64,000 nt of DNA, from positions 25,186,727 to 25,250,726 of the forward strand of contig CM044958.1 of assembly GCA_024516035.1 (NCBI GenBank). Direction: 5' to 3'. The notes beneath the pieces were generated by a model. The model ran no database searches. It worked only from the letters and a program-made list of their open reading frames with translations, and was not told the origin of the DNA. This stretch comes from Bactericera cockerelli (taxonomy: Eukaryota; Arthropoda; Insecta; Hemiptera; Triozidae). Of the stretch, positions 1 through 12,279 are shown one piece after another. Numbering within the stretch: the stretch's first letter is position 1; the number at the start of each line of letters is the position of its first letter. The position numbers and the translations under genes were made by a program.

Positions 1-3000
1 GTCACCTACTGGCTTGAGCCTCAAGCCCCTGTCTGATGGCTTTGTCCCAACTCGTTACATTGTGCTGTGACACCATAATAAATATCTCTTGATAGGCTCT
101 TCTTACGTTTTGACTTGGCGGGTCGGAGTGCTACCGCGCTCTTTAATTTATTGAATAGAAAGTATTGGAGTCGGCCATTTTTTCACTCTGAATATTCAAG
201 GCAATTTTTTAGTGTAGCATAAAATTCAAAGTGCCTATAAGCCTACCTATGCAACGCTGTTTATTGAATTCACTTCGAGCGTGGGTTTCATTCAATTTGA
301 AAAAAGCCAACATCGGAAAATGGTAAGCCTTTTAGAGTTAGTGATTAGTATTTTATTACGAACAAGTCCGTGAAAAAATTTAGTATCCCGCAAAACAAGT
401 CGAATAAAAATAATTAAAGCATGTCATATGGAATAAATTAGTTACGACAAATTTTATAGAAGGTAAAGGTTAGACAAACAAGACACTTGTTGAAGTACGG
501 GCATATGAAATCGAATGAATGACATAATATCCGTCAATGAGAGAAATGTTGAGTTGAGTCACTCAAAGCACGGAAGTATCTAATCTAATAAAACTACTAA
601 TAATGATTTTTTAGGATTGTCTTAAGAGATAAATTCTCACCTATTTATAACAATAACTAATGTGAGATTATCAATTCTGACAGCAGCGTCTTGAAGATTT
701 TTCAAGAGACTATTTACGTTGCTGGTACTGGTGAAATTTTACTTCTTGAGTGTCATAATCAGCAGTTTCCTTGGATAAGAGCTCACTTAGAGTGACTAAA
801 GAGACAATTTCCTGTTCATAAATATGGCTGCTGAACCCAACCTTCTACATCTGCTAGGTAGAATGAGTGTCATGTTATAAAATATTGTTTGGCAATCAGA
901 CAAGAATAATAATAGTATTCAATGCCGCATGGTTGAGCAGAAGTAATAACTTGGATACGATTGAATAATAATTAATTCAATATTGTGGAGTGAAATATGT
1001 ATGGGTAGGTAGGTAGGTGCTCATCTCCTTTTGTTTTTTATCGAAACTAATAAAATTTCAATAAAAAATGCACTCTAAAGCGGGGAATTATTTTTAGACG
1101 CGGTAACATACTCGTGTGATAGAAAGTAGTAAAAGTAAGGCCGTGTTTCCAACATCCTGTTGATGGTGCGGTGGTATATTGGGGTGATTATATTTCAAGT
1201 GGAGTTTTGTTCACTAAGAGGACGGGAAAATTCAGCGTTTTGGGCTAAGCAGACATCTCTTCGATTAACTGTTAGGTTACGGATCTGATTATTTCCGGAC
1301 TGAAATAATTTTATTCTGAAATAATAAGATATCTTTTTCGCACTACTATTTTGAAAAATGTACTATAAAAAATTGTATAAAAAGCAATGAAATTAGAAGA
1401 ATAAATGGAGATGACCTCTCGTGAAAATGCTTTGATGCTTGTTGTTCTTATAGTCTTTGTGTTACCAGATCCACAGACGCCTTGACCACTGAACTACCTA
1501 CTTAGGAAATGGGTAATCGCGTCCTTAACTTTTGTAAATTTTAAATAAAGAGTTGACTACTACTGTACGTGTGCTTATGTCTTGTGTACTATACGAGCGA
1601 ACACAGGCAGGCATTGACGTAAAACTTGCCTATCCTTTTTTGAATAGACATTATACTCAGCTATGTACTCGTATGTTTGCATGGATTTTGTGCTTAAGAC
1701 TATAGTGAGCTAAATGTTTGCGATAGGGCACGCTCCTCTCCTGAAATACAGGAGATAAAACAGGATATCATATTTCTCATCTCGTGGACGGGGTTGTGTT
1801 TGCAAACAGTGCAGGAATACATTAGACAGGAACAGAATTGTACAGTAGCTGAGTGGTCTAGTGAACAGAAAAGCACAGGTTCGAATCTTTTAGGCAACAC
1901 TTCCGTTTTCATACATTTGAGATAGTTAGAAGACAAAACAAAAGACTCAGATACTTTTCTGCGGAAAAGGTTCTGGATTTGAGACTTCTTCAAATAGGTA
2001 TTAGGTTGAATTAGGTGCATGTCACTGTGTGTTCCAAAATTATCTCAGTTCTTAATGAGCAGTATTGTGTCTTTCTACGACCATTAGATAGCGCGTGCAA
2101 AACTATGAGGTGATAAGAAGGCATTATTAACGAATTGAGTGCTAGGTCCTAAGAGTCCTAAGGTATAAAACTTTGATAAGAGAAATTTCTAACACTCATA
2201 TATACATATGTAGGTATGTAGTTATGAGAAATCGATGTACATTATATGTGCTCTCGATCCAAACTTGTAAAATGCAGTTTCATATATCGCAACTTTGATA
2301 TTTTTAACATTGACTGATATTCAATACCCTTGATTGAATATTCCTGTTGGCTAGAACTGCAATGGCTTGTTCTAGAGTTGCAAACTGCAGATTAGAATGG
2401 AACTCATTCTTTGATGTTGGAAAACAGAGAGACCTTGTTAAAAGCATAGGATAATTTCCTGGCTATCGCAGGAGACAAGAGAAGAAAGAAAGCTGAATCA
2501 GTTTGTTTTAGATGAACCCGGACAATTCTCATGACTTGGATGGAAAAAAAACTAGTATGAACATTATACGAGTTTCTCTTGACTTATCTCAAAAAGAATA
2601 CCTAGTTCAAATTAAATAAAGATTTGGAATATTTCTATTGTGCTTCCTCATGTTGCATTTCTCTCCATAACGTGTTCTAATTCTCCTCTCCTTACTTCTG
2701 TCCTCCTTGCTCCTCCACCATTAATCCTTTTCCTCTTCCTCTCCTCATCTTTGTCTCCCACACCTACACTTCTTCTGCTACCACACCTAATACTCCTCCC
2801 AAGGAAATTACCTTTTCAGTATTTCACAGTGTTTCTCCCCTTCTCACAAGTTTTTTTTTCTATTCAGCAAAGTTGGACATTTCAAGTTGAGTTATGTTTA
2901 AAAGAAAAGTTTTGATGGATAAGTTTGGAATGCTATTTTTATCATTATTTCTCTACGTGAGCCACAGAGAAAGCAAATGATTGCTAAGGCTCTGCATTTC

Positions 3001-3529
3001 GTGTGTGTTATCTTCAGGAACCTTTAAGATACTAAAATTTACTTTTCCTATTTCTTCCAGATAGCAGCTTTGTTTTTTTCTGATCCTATATGAGGCATAG
3101 TAAGCATATTGTAGTTCGACCATTTTTTCTCATTTTTAGAGGCTCGTTTCTTTTCTCTCTTTCATTTTTACACTTTCTATCTAACTCTCACTTTTTCTTT
3201 CTTTAAAAATTAGAATCATACCTAATATTTTTAAATCAGGGAACTATTTAATTGTATTTTTATCAAAATAATCTGGTAAGTTAAGGTAAAAAAATCTTAC
3301 AATAGGAAGAAGGCCACAGGAGTATAAACAGAGCAAGCACAAACTATCCAAAACTAAGAAGCCAGGTTAACTTGTTTCCCAAGAGATGAATGGTATAAAA
3401 AGAAGAAGCCAAATTTCTCACGATGGTTGATCGCACATAGAAATATGAGTTTTAGGAGAAGCAAGAAAAATAATCAACAGAATAGGAACTCTGCTGACCT
3501 GTGTGTCCGAAGACATCCGATCACGACAT
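1..3529. other. AT-rich intergenic DNA, no gene recognised
   Basis: I see no exon with recognisable protein similarity. Around 1475-1510 (minus) and 1832-1895 (plus) there are weak tRNA-like segments (box A or box B-like words such as GGTTCGAATCT) that look like old SINE heads. Around 2640-2860 the plus strand is strongly pyrimidine-rich, which produces a meaningless Leu/Ser/Pro-rich open frame. Confidence 0.5.
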
Positions 3530-3652
3530 TACCTCATTCAGCGTATTTCTATTGCTATACAGAGAGGTAATGCGGTGGGTATTAGAGGAACTCTCCCAAC
3601 CTCTGAAAAATTAGAAATACGTTATTTGTAAAATATTGTTCAGGTTGTGTGT
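3530..3652 (+). pseudogene. LINE-type ORF C-terminal tail, fragment
   Basis: A short frame reads LIQRISIAIQRGNAVGIRGT and ends at a stop near 3652. The same tail recurs at 37385-37548 and 48472-48780. The QRISIAIQ-x-GNAA pattern is one I know from the C-terminal end of reverse-transcriptase-like ORFs of non-LTR elements in many invertebrates, but I cannot assign the family. No upstream RT domain is present here, so this is a 5'-truncated dead copy. Confidence 0.5.
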
Positions 3653-6600
3653 TTTATTAAAAAAGGGTCAGGACGCACCAATTTTTAAACTAAAGTTGGC
3701 TGAGGGCGATGGAGACCATCACTCTACCCCAGCTGTAGCCATGCTGAAAACTACAACAACAATATTGGTCGTAATATATGTGTACGGACTTCACAAGAGA
3801 TCTGAAAACTTCATTTTACTCTCAAAATATGAATATTGCATCTAGGTATCAACGTGGGATATTAATTTTATTTCAAAATTTAATTTCAAACTTTGGAAAG
3901 TCTCTAAACCAAAAATATCTCAGCAAAAGATGAAGGAAAGGACCGCAAGCTTTCTTATAATATTAATTTCATTTCTATAGGGAGGGAGAAAGAGAGGGAA
4001 GACAAGCAAGAAGAGGAATAGAGAGAGAGAGAGAGAGAGAGAGCAGGGACATTAAAAGAGAAGCGAGAAAATTATTAACTTAATTATGATTTTTAATATC
4101 ATACACCAAAGCTGAATATGTATATTGTGTACTTACTTGAATGATTTACAAAGGTAAGTATATTATATGATTACATATTATGTTACATAACTCCTTACAT
4201 CATTCTAGCATTGATCTTTTCATGATAGTGATATGAACTTTTCATGATATCCGTAAAATCATCCTATACAACCATATTATTAACATTATTATTTTTGGTT
4301 AATTCAAGCTCCAGAATACTACACTGTACAAGAGGATAAAAAAATTAGCATCTCAGCTTTCGTGGTTTAATGTTCAAAGTAAAAAAATGTCACCAATCTG
4401 TACAATTACTTTTATTTGTAAAAGTAAATTTAAATTAAAAAAGATCGTTGTTTTTCTGTTTCTTTTCATGGAACACCAGTTCACTAGTAGAAAATGCATT
4501 TACTCTGTAAGTCTGAGTGTAATGTTTGTGTCTCTATGATTTATGGGGCTACAGTTCCTGTGAGGTGCATAATACAAATAACTAGTCTGAATACATGTTC
4601 ACACAACAGTCTTTATGGCTTTGAATAATGTAGAACGGGAACCCCAATGAACTTCATGAAACTAATTTAATTAGAAACGTTCATGAAAACGTTTTCTCCG
4701 AATGTTCATCCTTCTCCTTTCTTTTTCTTTGTCATTTTTGCTCTCTTTCTCAACACCTACCTATCAATCTCTTTCTCTCTCAAATTTCAGCTCTTTCTAT
4801 TCCCTCTCTCGCCTTCACGTTCACCCACCTCTTCCCTTAGCTCTAGCTGTTCACCCTTATTGTATCCTCCCCTGTTGCGCTACGGTCTGTTATTTCTCTC
4901 TTTGAGAGAGACTTGACAGCTACAGCACCATTCTTATGTGGTAGAAAACAACCCCAAGCCTAGAGTTCTCACAGGTTGCCCTTTTAATTAGGTATAGCAA
5001 AGACTTATTTAATTCTGGACGGCTTCTATTCTGGGTGGTCAGAAAAAAAGGTAAATTAACATTGGAATAAAAAGGTGGAAAATTAAATGAAATCGTATGT
5101 CTTTCGCAAGAGATGTTTTCTTATGGAGTGTCCTGAAAATAATTATTCCATTCCCTGGTATCCCTTTGCCTGGGCATGTCACGTGGCCAATAGTGGAAGT
5201 TAGTAACCATTGCTATTAATTATTCTGTTATATCTAGACCTCTAAGAGAAATGGTTCAAAGCTGAAAGTAAGTCAGAGAGTGAGTCAGACAGTGAAAATT
5301 TTACTTTTACAAGTAGAGATATTGAGATTGAAAATTCCTGCAGCTTTTACAAGAATATATTTGAACAAACTTTCGATGTTGAATGGGAGGTGGAGGGGAT
5401 CAAAAATGTAGAAATATCTAACAACAAAGAAAGAAGGCGAGAGAAGATTTCTTTAATTCCTCTCTCTCTCTCTCATTCTTTCTCCCTCTTTTCTCTCACT
5501 TTCTCTCCCTCACTCTTTCCTTTCTCTCCCTCTTTCTTTCCCTTTATTCCTCTTAATTTCACTATTTCCAATTTCTTCACCTATGTTTCAGAATTTTCAA
5601 CATTTGCTTCGACACAAGTGATGGAGGAGAGGTGAGGCGGAGGATATTAGTGAGGGAAGTATCTTCAAAGTTTAAAATTAAATTTCGTGAAAAAGAAAAC
5701 ATTCTTATTTCGAGTACTTCTCCCGCTTCAAGCTCAGGCCTCCTTCTTGCTCACAGCTCAAAGTACCCTAACTTCTGAACTTTCTCACGTAATTTTGAAG
5801 GAAATCTTCAATAGCTAAATACCTACTTCTTTTGGAATCTCAGAAATAAGTTGCATTCCTATTAAGTACCTTTGTATTGTATCAGTATCGGGTGGCAAAA
5901 ATAAACGATTTTCTTAAGGGACGAGTTTGAAAATTTGCACTGATAATCTAAACAATATTTCAAGCATATATATGCTTATTAAAATTGAGATCTTTAGGTA
6001 TTTGTGTATTTTGAGGGAAAAACTAAAGATGATTAAAATAAAAATATCAGATGATGTTTTCAAACACCTGTGCAACGTCCTGTCTTATGCCATTTTTTCT
6101 CATTTTTTTTCTTGGAGTTACCAGGATGAATTTTGTAATCAGAGTTAGGTAATTCTTATACTGTTTCCTTATATTCAAAACAGAAATTTTCTGTAAATGT
6201 TATCTACAACCGAAGTTACATCACTATTGAGGCGCATGGAGGTACACGGACTTAAATGGAAAATGGTAAGTGGTCGGATTTTAAAGCGAGTCAATGTATG
6301 TTCAGATTGTTCAGTGATGTTGAAATTATAGGTCTTTACATACTAAATATGTTAACATAAAATTAGAAAGAAAAAATGTTCATAAAAAAAAGAAACTCCG
6401 GTAAAAGAAACTTTTACCGTTCTAGGCTAAGATTAATTCGATACCTTGAGGCAATCTTGCACAGTCGTACTTGAATCATAATGACTTGGGTTCTGTTTCA
6501 AATGAAAGAAAGGTTTTAGTGTCTTCTGAATGGAAATTCAGTTGTGAATTAATTATAATATAAAATGAATTAAATAGAAGTACTGCATTTTCAGCACAAC

Positions 6601-8400
6601 AAAACTGAGTTTGGAATGTGAGAAATACCAAATGTTCCTGAATATCGACAGATTTCAGGAGAGTGTTCTTGTTTTACCTACTAAACGTTGAAATGGAGCT
6701 TTCTTTTATCAAACGGTACAGCGTTGGAGCTTATTTCCTCCTTAGCTCTCTATCTTTTTCTATTTCTTTTTCTCTCTTCTAAACAACACAACATATTTCT
6801 AGTTTTTCTAACACAATTACAGCGATGGTAGCAGAGTAAAGGTTCAAAGTTGAAACGTGTACTTATATTTCTTGTTCCCATTAGCGGAGCATAACTATCT
6901 TTCTTTTCATTTTTGTCTCCTAAATACTTTTTTCTCTTTTTGTCATTTTGTTCGAAGTGGCTTTTCTTGCTATTCCACCTCCTTGTTATCATTTCCAAGT
7001 AAATCTTCCTTTGAATAGTTTACGCTCGTTATAAAACTGTAGCTACATAGGTATATAATTGAATATTTTTAAAAGTGTGTACCTACCTGTTTTTACATAA
7101 TATTTCTCAAGTCACATGGAAGTTTATACCATAGATACTGGGCCCTACCTTGTGTACGTTCTTGTTTGACTATTAGTTTGTCAATTTCCAGCTGCTACAG
7201 GGTATAGATACTCGATTGACCTCCGCTTCGTCTCGCATCGCTACCGATTTCAAAAAAGATTAAACAAAAAAGATTGTTTTTATTTTTCACCCTGTCGAAA
7301 ACGGTAGGTACCTACTTATTATTGCTGAATACCTGAGTTTGAATATCTTTGGCACGGAAAATGCTGGAGAAATTAGGTTTCTGCTTTGATATGAATTTAA
7401 TTGAAACGGGGAATATTCGCGCTTTTCAAACGTGCAATTTGTTCCTCCATTATTACTTTTCCTTTCAATCGAAATATCTTCATCTCTCTGTATCTCTCCC
7501 TGCCTTGTTTTCTCCTCTTCCCTCGTTTCTCCTGATTACTTCTCAATACTTCTCAATAAGGGTAGAGGAGATTCTCATTCTCAGTCTCACATCGGCAGTA
7601 ATAGTATAGGTATGTATTTATGATAATGATAGACTAATTATTTTACTTACGACACTTGACGATGCGATTGCCTACCGTGGAGCTTTCTCCCTTTTCTTTG
7701 AACAATTCCTATAATTATTACAGTTTCCTCTCACTTTCTTTCTTTTCCATCATTCCATATTTCAAAACTTTTTACAACTTTGCTTTTTTATTTTATTTTT
7801 AATTAAAAAAAAAAATACTTTATCCATCTCTCTTTCTCTTCTGAATCATCATATGGGCAGATAGATAACTAGGTATATAATTCTGTCACCTTGACAAATA
7901 TTTCTGAGAAAATTTATTTCGAGTATTAGGATTTTTTTTTTATGTAGCTAGAAATTCAAATTATGACGTGTCTATGTATTCATTACTGCCAGTGAGAAAG
8001 CAATTTGGGTTGGATGTTATCTATCATTTGACTATTGTAATATTCATTGCAAGTGTGGTAGAGATTGGAGGGATCAAATCTGTTCCATAATAGGTTCACC
8101 TAGCTCCCTCCATACATAGGGTCTAGTGGGGTTCATTCAACAGAGGGAAAATTTGGAAAGTACCTAATAAATAACTAGGGCTAGTGGTGGGTAATTCTGA
8201 CTCTACTGTATGTCTGTAATCGCTCCGATTTGATGTATGAGAAATAAACTATTGTAAACATCACACGAATTTATATTAGAATTGAGGAAACTTTATCAGA
8301 AATTAACACTTTATCAAATTAAATTTTTAAAAAAATTCAATTTTTTTATTAAAAGTATCGAAAATATGTGTAAAATAACCATTTAAACTATATTATCAAA
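3653..8400. other. Intergenic DNA with simple-sequence and pyrimidine tracts
   Basis: No gene recognised. A (GA)n run lies at about 4020-4043. Plus-strand CT-rich tracts at about 4690-4900, 5455-5560 and 7440-7570 give low-complexity open frames rich in Leu, Ser, Phe and Pro that I do not believe are coding. Confidence 0.5.
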
Positions 8401-8404
8401 TAAA

Positions 8405-8965
8405 ATACACTGCCTATTATGAACACAATACTTCCTCGTGAATGGTAATCAAAATTTTCAACTTTTATTATCGCCAGAATCAGATAATTTTTACTGAATC
8501 ACTTGTATTTACAAAATTTCTCAACCGATTCTCCTCAAAATTTAAATGGTAGAGTACCATTTTTCTTTTATTCTAGATTCTACAAAAAATTCTGTATTGG
8601 TAAGTCGTGGGGGACCTTATTTTTTGACTTTTTCGGATTTTCTTAAATATCAGAGCTCAGTCAAAAATTGTTAAAAAATATTATAAATACACTATGTAAA
8701 ACGCTACTACCCATACACATACAAAATTTCATCAAAATCGGGTGTACCGTTGACGAGATATAAGCGTATAAGTAAAAAATTGGTGATCAGACGCAATGTC
8801 TCTATTACCAAGAACCGCTAGTGTCAAATTGTTTCATTTAAACTGGGACTATCTACGATACGTCTTCTACATGTTTGTGTACAAAATTTCGTCAAAATCC
8901 GTACAGTAGTTTCTGAGATTTAACAGACACAAAACCCAAGTTGCTCACGAGGTTATGAAACGTCC
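8405..8965 (+). repeat. Repeat family R2, copy 1
   Basis: The segment starts near CACAATACTTCC and ends with GAGGTTATGAAACGTCCAG. It matches 15165-15598 along most of its length and the last ~100 bases also match 24497-24600. No coding potential is seen. The family is probably a non-autonomous interspersed element. Its end word (TTTCTGGACG read on the minus strand) is shared with families M1 and R3. Confidence 0.6.
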
Positions 8966-9029
8966 AGAAATATGGCGCTGAACCCTAAGTAGGCGGCCAT
9001 ACCGAGAGGACTTAAGCCAGAGTCCTGAA

Positions 9030-9047
9030 ACACCTCGGCCGAGGTGT
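9030..9047. repeat. GC palindrome shared with 47061-47076
   Basis: ACACCTCGGCCGAGGTGT is a perfect palindrome in AT-rich DNA. The surrounding ~40 bp (GAAGAACGCCTATACAAAG side) recurs in reverse orientation at 47043-47085, so it belongs to a dispersed repeat. Confidence 0.65.
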
Positions 9048-9082
9048 GAAGAACGCCTATACAAAGATACCCTACACCCTCG

Positions 9083-9347
9083 ACCCTGGTACAACAGCTT
9101 GGTATGTACAATTTTCGGTACTCCGTTGTGGCCGCTTACATTCAATAACATGCTTGGATTATTTTACGAGCTACTGGTTCTACCCCAGAGTTCAGAGTAT
9201 AGGCCTCCGTTGTGTCGTGTACACAAGGGAGCCCTAAACCCTACGGTAGCGCGGGTACCTCGTAAAATAATCTGAGCATGTTATGAAATATAAGCGGCCT
9301 CAACGAAGTCCCAAAATCGTCTAAATCAAGCTGTAGGTACCAGGGTC
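9083..9347. repeat. Fold-back inverted repeat
   Basis: A left arm of about 88 bp (9083-9170, ending ATTATTTTACGAG) is answered by an imperfect reverse complement at 9259-9347, with a spacer of about 88 bp. The arms share ACCCTGGTAC, GGCCGCTTA, CATAACATGCT-like and ATTATTTTACGAG blocks in the same order. The right flank contains GGGTCTA repeated twice. It could be a fold-back transposon or a hairpin-forming MITE. Confidence 0.6.
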
Positions 9348-9813
9348 TAGGGTCTAGGGTCAGGGGCTAAGTTGTTGCCACGCACTAAGACCTGTTAGGT
9401 AAGGTATTTGTATCAAATATAAATTATTTATGAAATTATGTAGGTAGGTACGACTGTTAACAAGAGCTCATTTCATTATCTACTGACTCGCTTACCTTCC
9501 CCAACGAAACAACCGAATAAAATTAATTTAAAATATATTCTTGGCTCCCCCCCCCCCTCCCCTTCCTAAAAAAAAAACTTTGTAACAGATATGTGAGCAC
9601 TCAAAAACCTCAACTTTACAGAAAAAAATAATTAATTTTATTTTTGTAAAAATGTGCTGAACGTAGTTTACGGATGAAAATCACCCAACCTTATAATTTT
9701 GTTTTTAGTTTTACCGTCAGGGTATGGTATACTTATCAAGTAAAGCGGCCTCTTACAGGTATCTAAAATAAGGTCGGAGTAAGTGAAAAATCCTCCAACC
9801 ACTCCTATTTTTT

Positions 9814-9941
9814 ACTTTCCTTATCTATAATAAGGAAAGTATTGTATTCGTCGAAAATTTGACCTACCCAGTTTTTCACATTTCTGGACGAATCATAGCC
9901 TCAGGATACCAAAAAAGTTGTTTTCAGCCATTGGTCCGTGC

Positions 9942-9983
<42 letters not shown>

Positions 9984-10456
9984 GTGTGTGTGTGTAAACA
10001 GGATATCTCGAGAACGGTAAGAGCTAGAGACTTGAAATTTGGTATGGTAATTAATTTTATACACCAGACGAACCATGAAACTTTTGGTTGAAATCGGCCG
10101 CATTCTGCGGCCGCAGGGCCGCAAATATTAGCCGCAAGCGCCGCTTCTTTAAATTGGTTAAAGATACAAAAAAAGTTAGAGAACAACATTTTCTCGGATT
10201 AAAAAAATAATAGGGGTCTATTCTCATCATTTTTTTGATACCTTGAACTTTTTGGAACCCGGCCTCAATTTACCGGTATTTTGGGGGGACCCGCTTGGAC
10301 TAACTTTTTTATTATCTACCCCAGATGGGGGTTGCGACATATCAAATCCAATGATTTTAATGTGCTGATTACGAATTTGGCACTGATTTTTAACTATCCG
10401 TTACCGTTGAGTCACCAGTGGCGGAATTCGACTTCTTTTTGGGGGATAAGGAAAGT
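9814..10456 (+). mobile_element. MITE-like element, family M1 (full copy)
   Basis: The element is bounded by ACTTTCCTTAT at 9814-9824 and its reverse complement ATAAGGAAAGT at 10446-10456. A second inverted copy of the word at 9831-9841 makes a terminal hairpin at the left end. Inside are a (CTGT)n/(GT)n microsatellite at about 9945-9995 and a conserved block resembling ATCTCGAGAACGGTAAGAGC. A reverse-orientation partial copy lies at 37953-38428 and pieces lie at 42838-43060 and 48290-48365. No transposase is encoded. The superfamily is not assigned. Confidence 0.65.
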
Positions 10457-10471
10457 CGTGTGATGTTTACA

Positions 10472-10502
<31 letters not shown>

Positions 10503-11962
10503 GGTAGTGTATTACTGATATTTAATGGGATACTTTCATCCCGCGTCAAAAATAAACTATGGTACCTATCTCTTTTTGAGATTTTCTTGTACCAACATTA
10601 TAATATATATAGATGCTTGTTATTACTTCCGGTAAATTTATAATATTAATCCAGCTAAGGAATAAGTTGTAGAGTGCGTGAGAGGCGACGCAGTCAATTC
10701 CTTCGGATATTAGATAACAGTTGAAGGCCCAGTTTTCAACAAAAAAAATCATTTATTTTTACATCAAATTCTGCCACCATGCAAAAATCTTGAACATTTC
10801 TTTATTTTCACCCCAATCTACGTCACAGACTGAAAGAGACAGCATTTTTTTTACTATTTTGTTTTATATTTGAGAACAATAAACGGAAGCAGCAATAGGA
10901 GACAATGAGTGCGTCTTCAATCACATCAGATTTACTGAGAACAATTTATCTTTGTCTTCGCGGTGAATGGTGAAAGTTTGTGAGGGCCCGATCAAAGGAT
11001 ACACTTTTCCAAGACACGATCAATCAAAAAATCTGGGAAAATAAAGAACTTTTTTGTTTTTGACTATCTGAGACTTCATTCTGATCGAACTGTAAAATCT
11101 TTTTATTTGAATTAAATTCACCGGTTAGTGTTTTTATTTATATACCCTACTCATATACTGTTAAAACATACAAGATAATTCAAGTGATTGAAAAAAAAAT
11201 CTTATGTCCAGTCAAATTTACAAAAGTACATTTGACCTGGAAATTTTCCTTTTATAGCCAGGTTCTACTATATTTCAGCACGCTTTCACACTGGATTAAT
11301 GACCGAATTATAAATAAGGATGCGAGAAGATAAGTCCGTTCCTCAAGTCGGATTTTCCACCAATCACAGCGCACTAATAGTCTACGTGAGGGACGGTCTA
11401 GTTCATCTTTCTTGTAATTCTATTTCATACCCTAGCCCTAAAGAATCGTTCATCTTGAACTTTTCTTTTCAAGCAAGCATGTTTTGGTCCTTAAATGTAA
11501 AAAAAACACACATGTTACACAAGTATTAGATGTTTCTGGACCAATTTTTATGAAGCTTTCACAGAATGCTTAAATTGTTATTGATTTAGCTATGTAATCT
11601 AAAATATTTTAGTATTTAAATTACTCAAAGAGATTTAGTGTTTTGTTAAGCTGGGTAGAAGCTCGGGTGGTGATATTAGCTCAGGTTTGTTAAGAGTAAA
11701 AGTAGTTCACACATGGTTAAAATAGAAATCTCATTTTCCAAAAGCAGCTTTAAACGGAGGTCCAGAACCAATTGTGGATTTTATTATAGAAAAAAAAAAA
11801 AAAAAAATACCCTCGGGGATATGAGGTTTTTCTCTTTTCTCTCTGTGGGTATACAGCTGGTTTTTAAACTTTCAAACCGAGATTAAATAGTAAGAGGTAA
11901 TATGGAAGCACAATAATAGCTATATAAATAAGTTATATATTTCTATAAATAAAATTACTTAC
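10457..11962. other. AT-rich intergenic DNA, no gene recognised
   Basis: Contains a T28 run near 10480-10502 and several short open frames on both strands with no family resemblance. One minus-strand open stretch near 10546-10752 is free of stops but has no clear splice sites and no similarity that I recognise. Confidence 0.4.
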
Positions 11963-12075
11963 CAACGCAATTGTCGACCGTCTAGTATCGACACGTCTTT
12001 ACGCAAGAGGAACCAAAGAAATTCAACAATACGTACAAAAATAAATAAAAAAAATTGCGACCGATTGTAGTCCAT
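11963..12075 (-). CDS. Candidate first coding exon of an unrecognised gene
   Basis: On the minus strand an ATG at 12075 opens 37 codons (starting MDYNRSQFFLFIFVRIVEF) that run without stop into a consensus donor, TTG|GTAAGT, at 11963/11962. The peptide has a hydrophobic stretch at about residues 8-24 that could be a membrane segment. A perfect RFX-type X-box lies about 190 bp upstream of the ATG in the right direction. I do not recognise the protein and could not find the next exon, so this rests only on the ATG-to-donor frame plus the promoter motif. It may be spurious. Confidence 0.22.
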
Positions 12076-12263
12076 TCTACATCTGGTATGGTACCCAATA
12101 AAAAGAAATTAAATTGTAAAAATAAATACGGAGGAATATCCACTTGAAAAGTGACAGAACGAGGAAATGTCCGGAAGCGGAGAACACGCGAGGACTCGAG
12201 GAGATCTGAGAGGTTGACTGACGCGGGCAGATGTAAACTTCGCTTTCTTCCCAGCTTTCGCCG

Positions 12264-12276
12264 GTTGCTAGGCAAC
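12264..12276. promoter_or_regulatory. Perfect X-box (RFX-factor site)
   Basis: GTTGCTAGGCAAC is a perfect 13-bp palindrome matching the RFX-family X-box consensus (GTTGCC/T-spacer-GGCAAC type). It lies in a locally GC-rich, CpG-containing stretch (about 12150-12340) inside AT-rich DNA, as expected for a promoter. In animals such motifs typically sit 50-250 bp upstream of ciliary genes. The possible target is the minus-strand frame starting at 12075. A plus-strand target is also possible. Confidence 0.4.
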
Positions 12277-12279
12277 GGG

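Noticed and set aside
2640..7620. Leu/Ser/Phe/Pro-rich open frames at 2640, 4683, 5390 and 7349
   Set aside because: They fall in CT-rich tracts, have no domain, and show the composition expected of translated pyrimidine runs.
9345..9362. Telomere-like GGGTCTA repeats
   Set aside because: Only two or three copies and not the arthropod TTAGG repeat. They are best seen as part of the fold-back edge.
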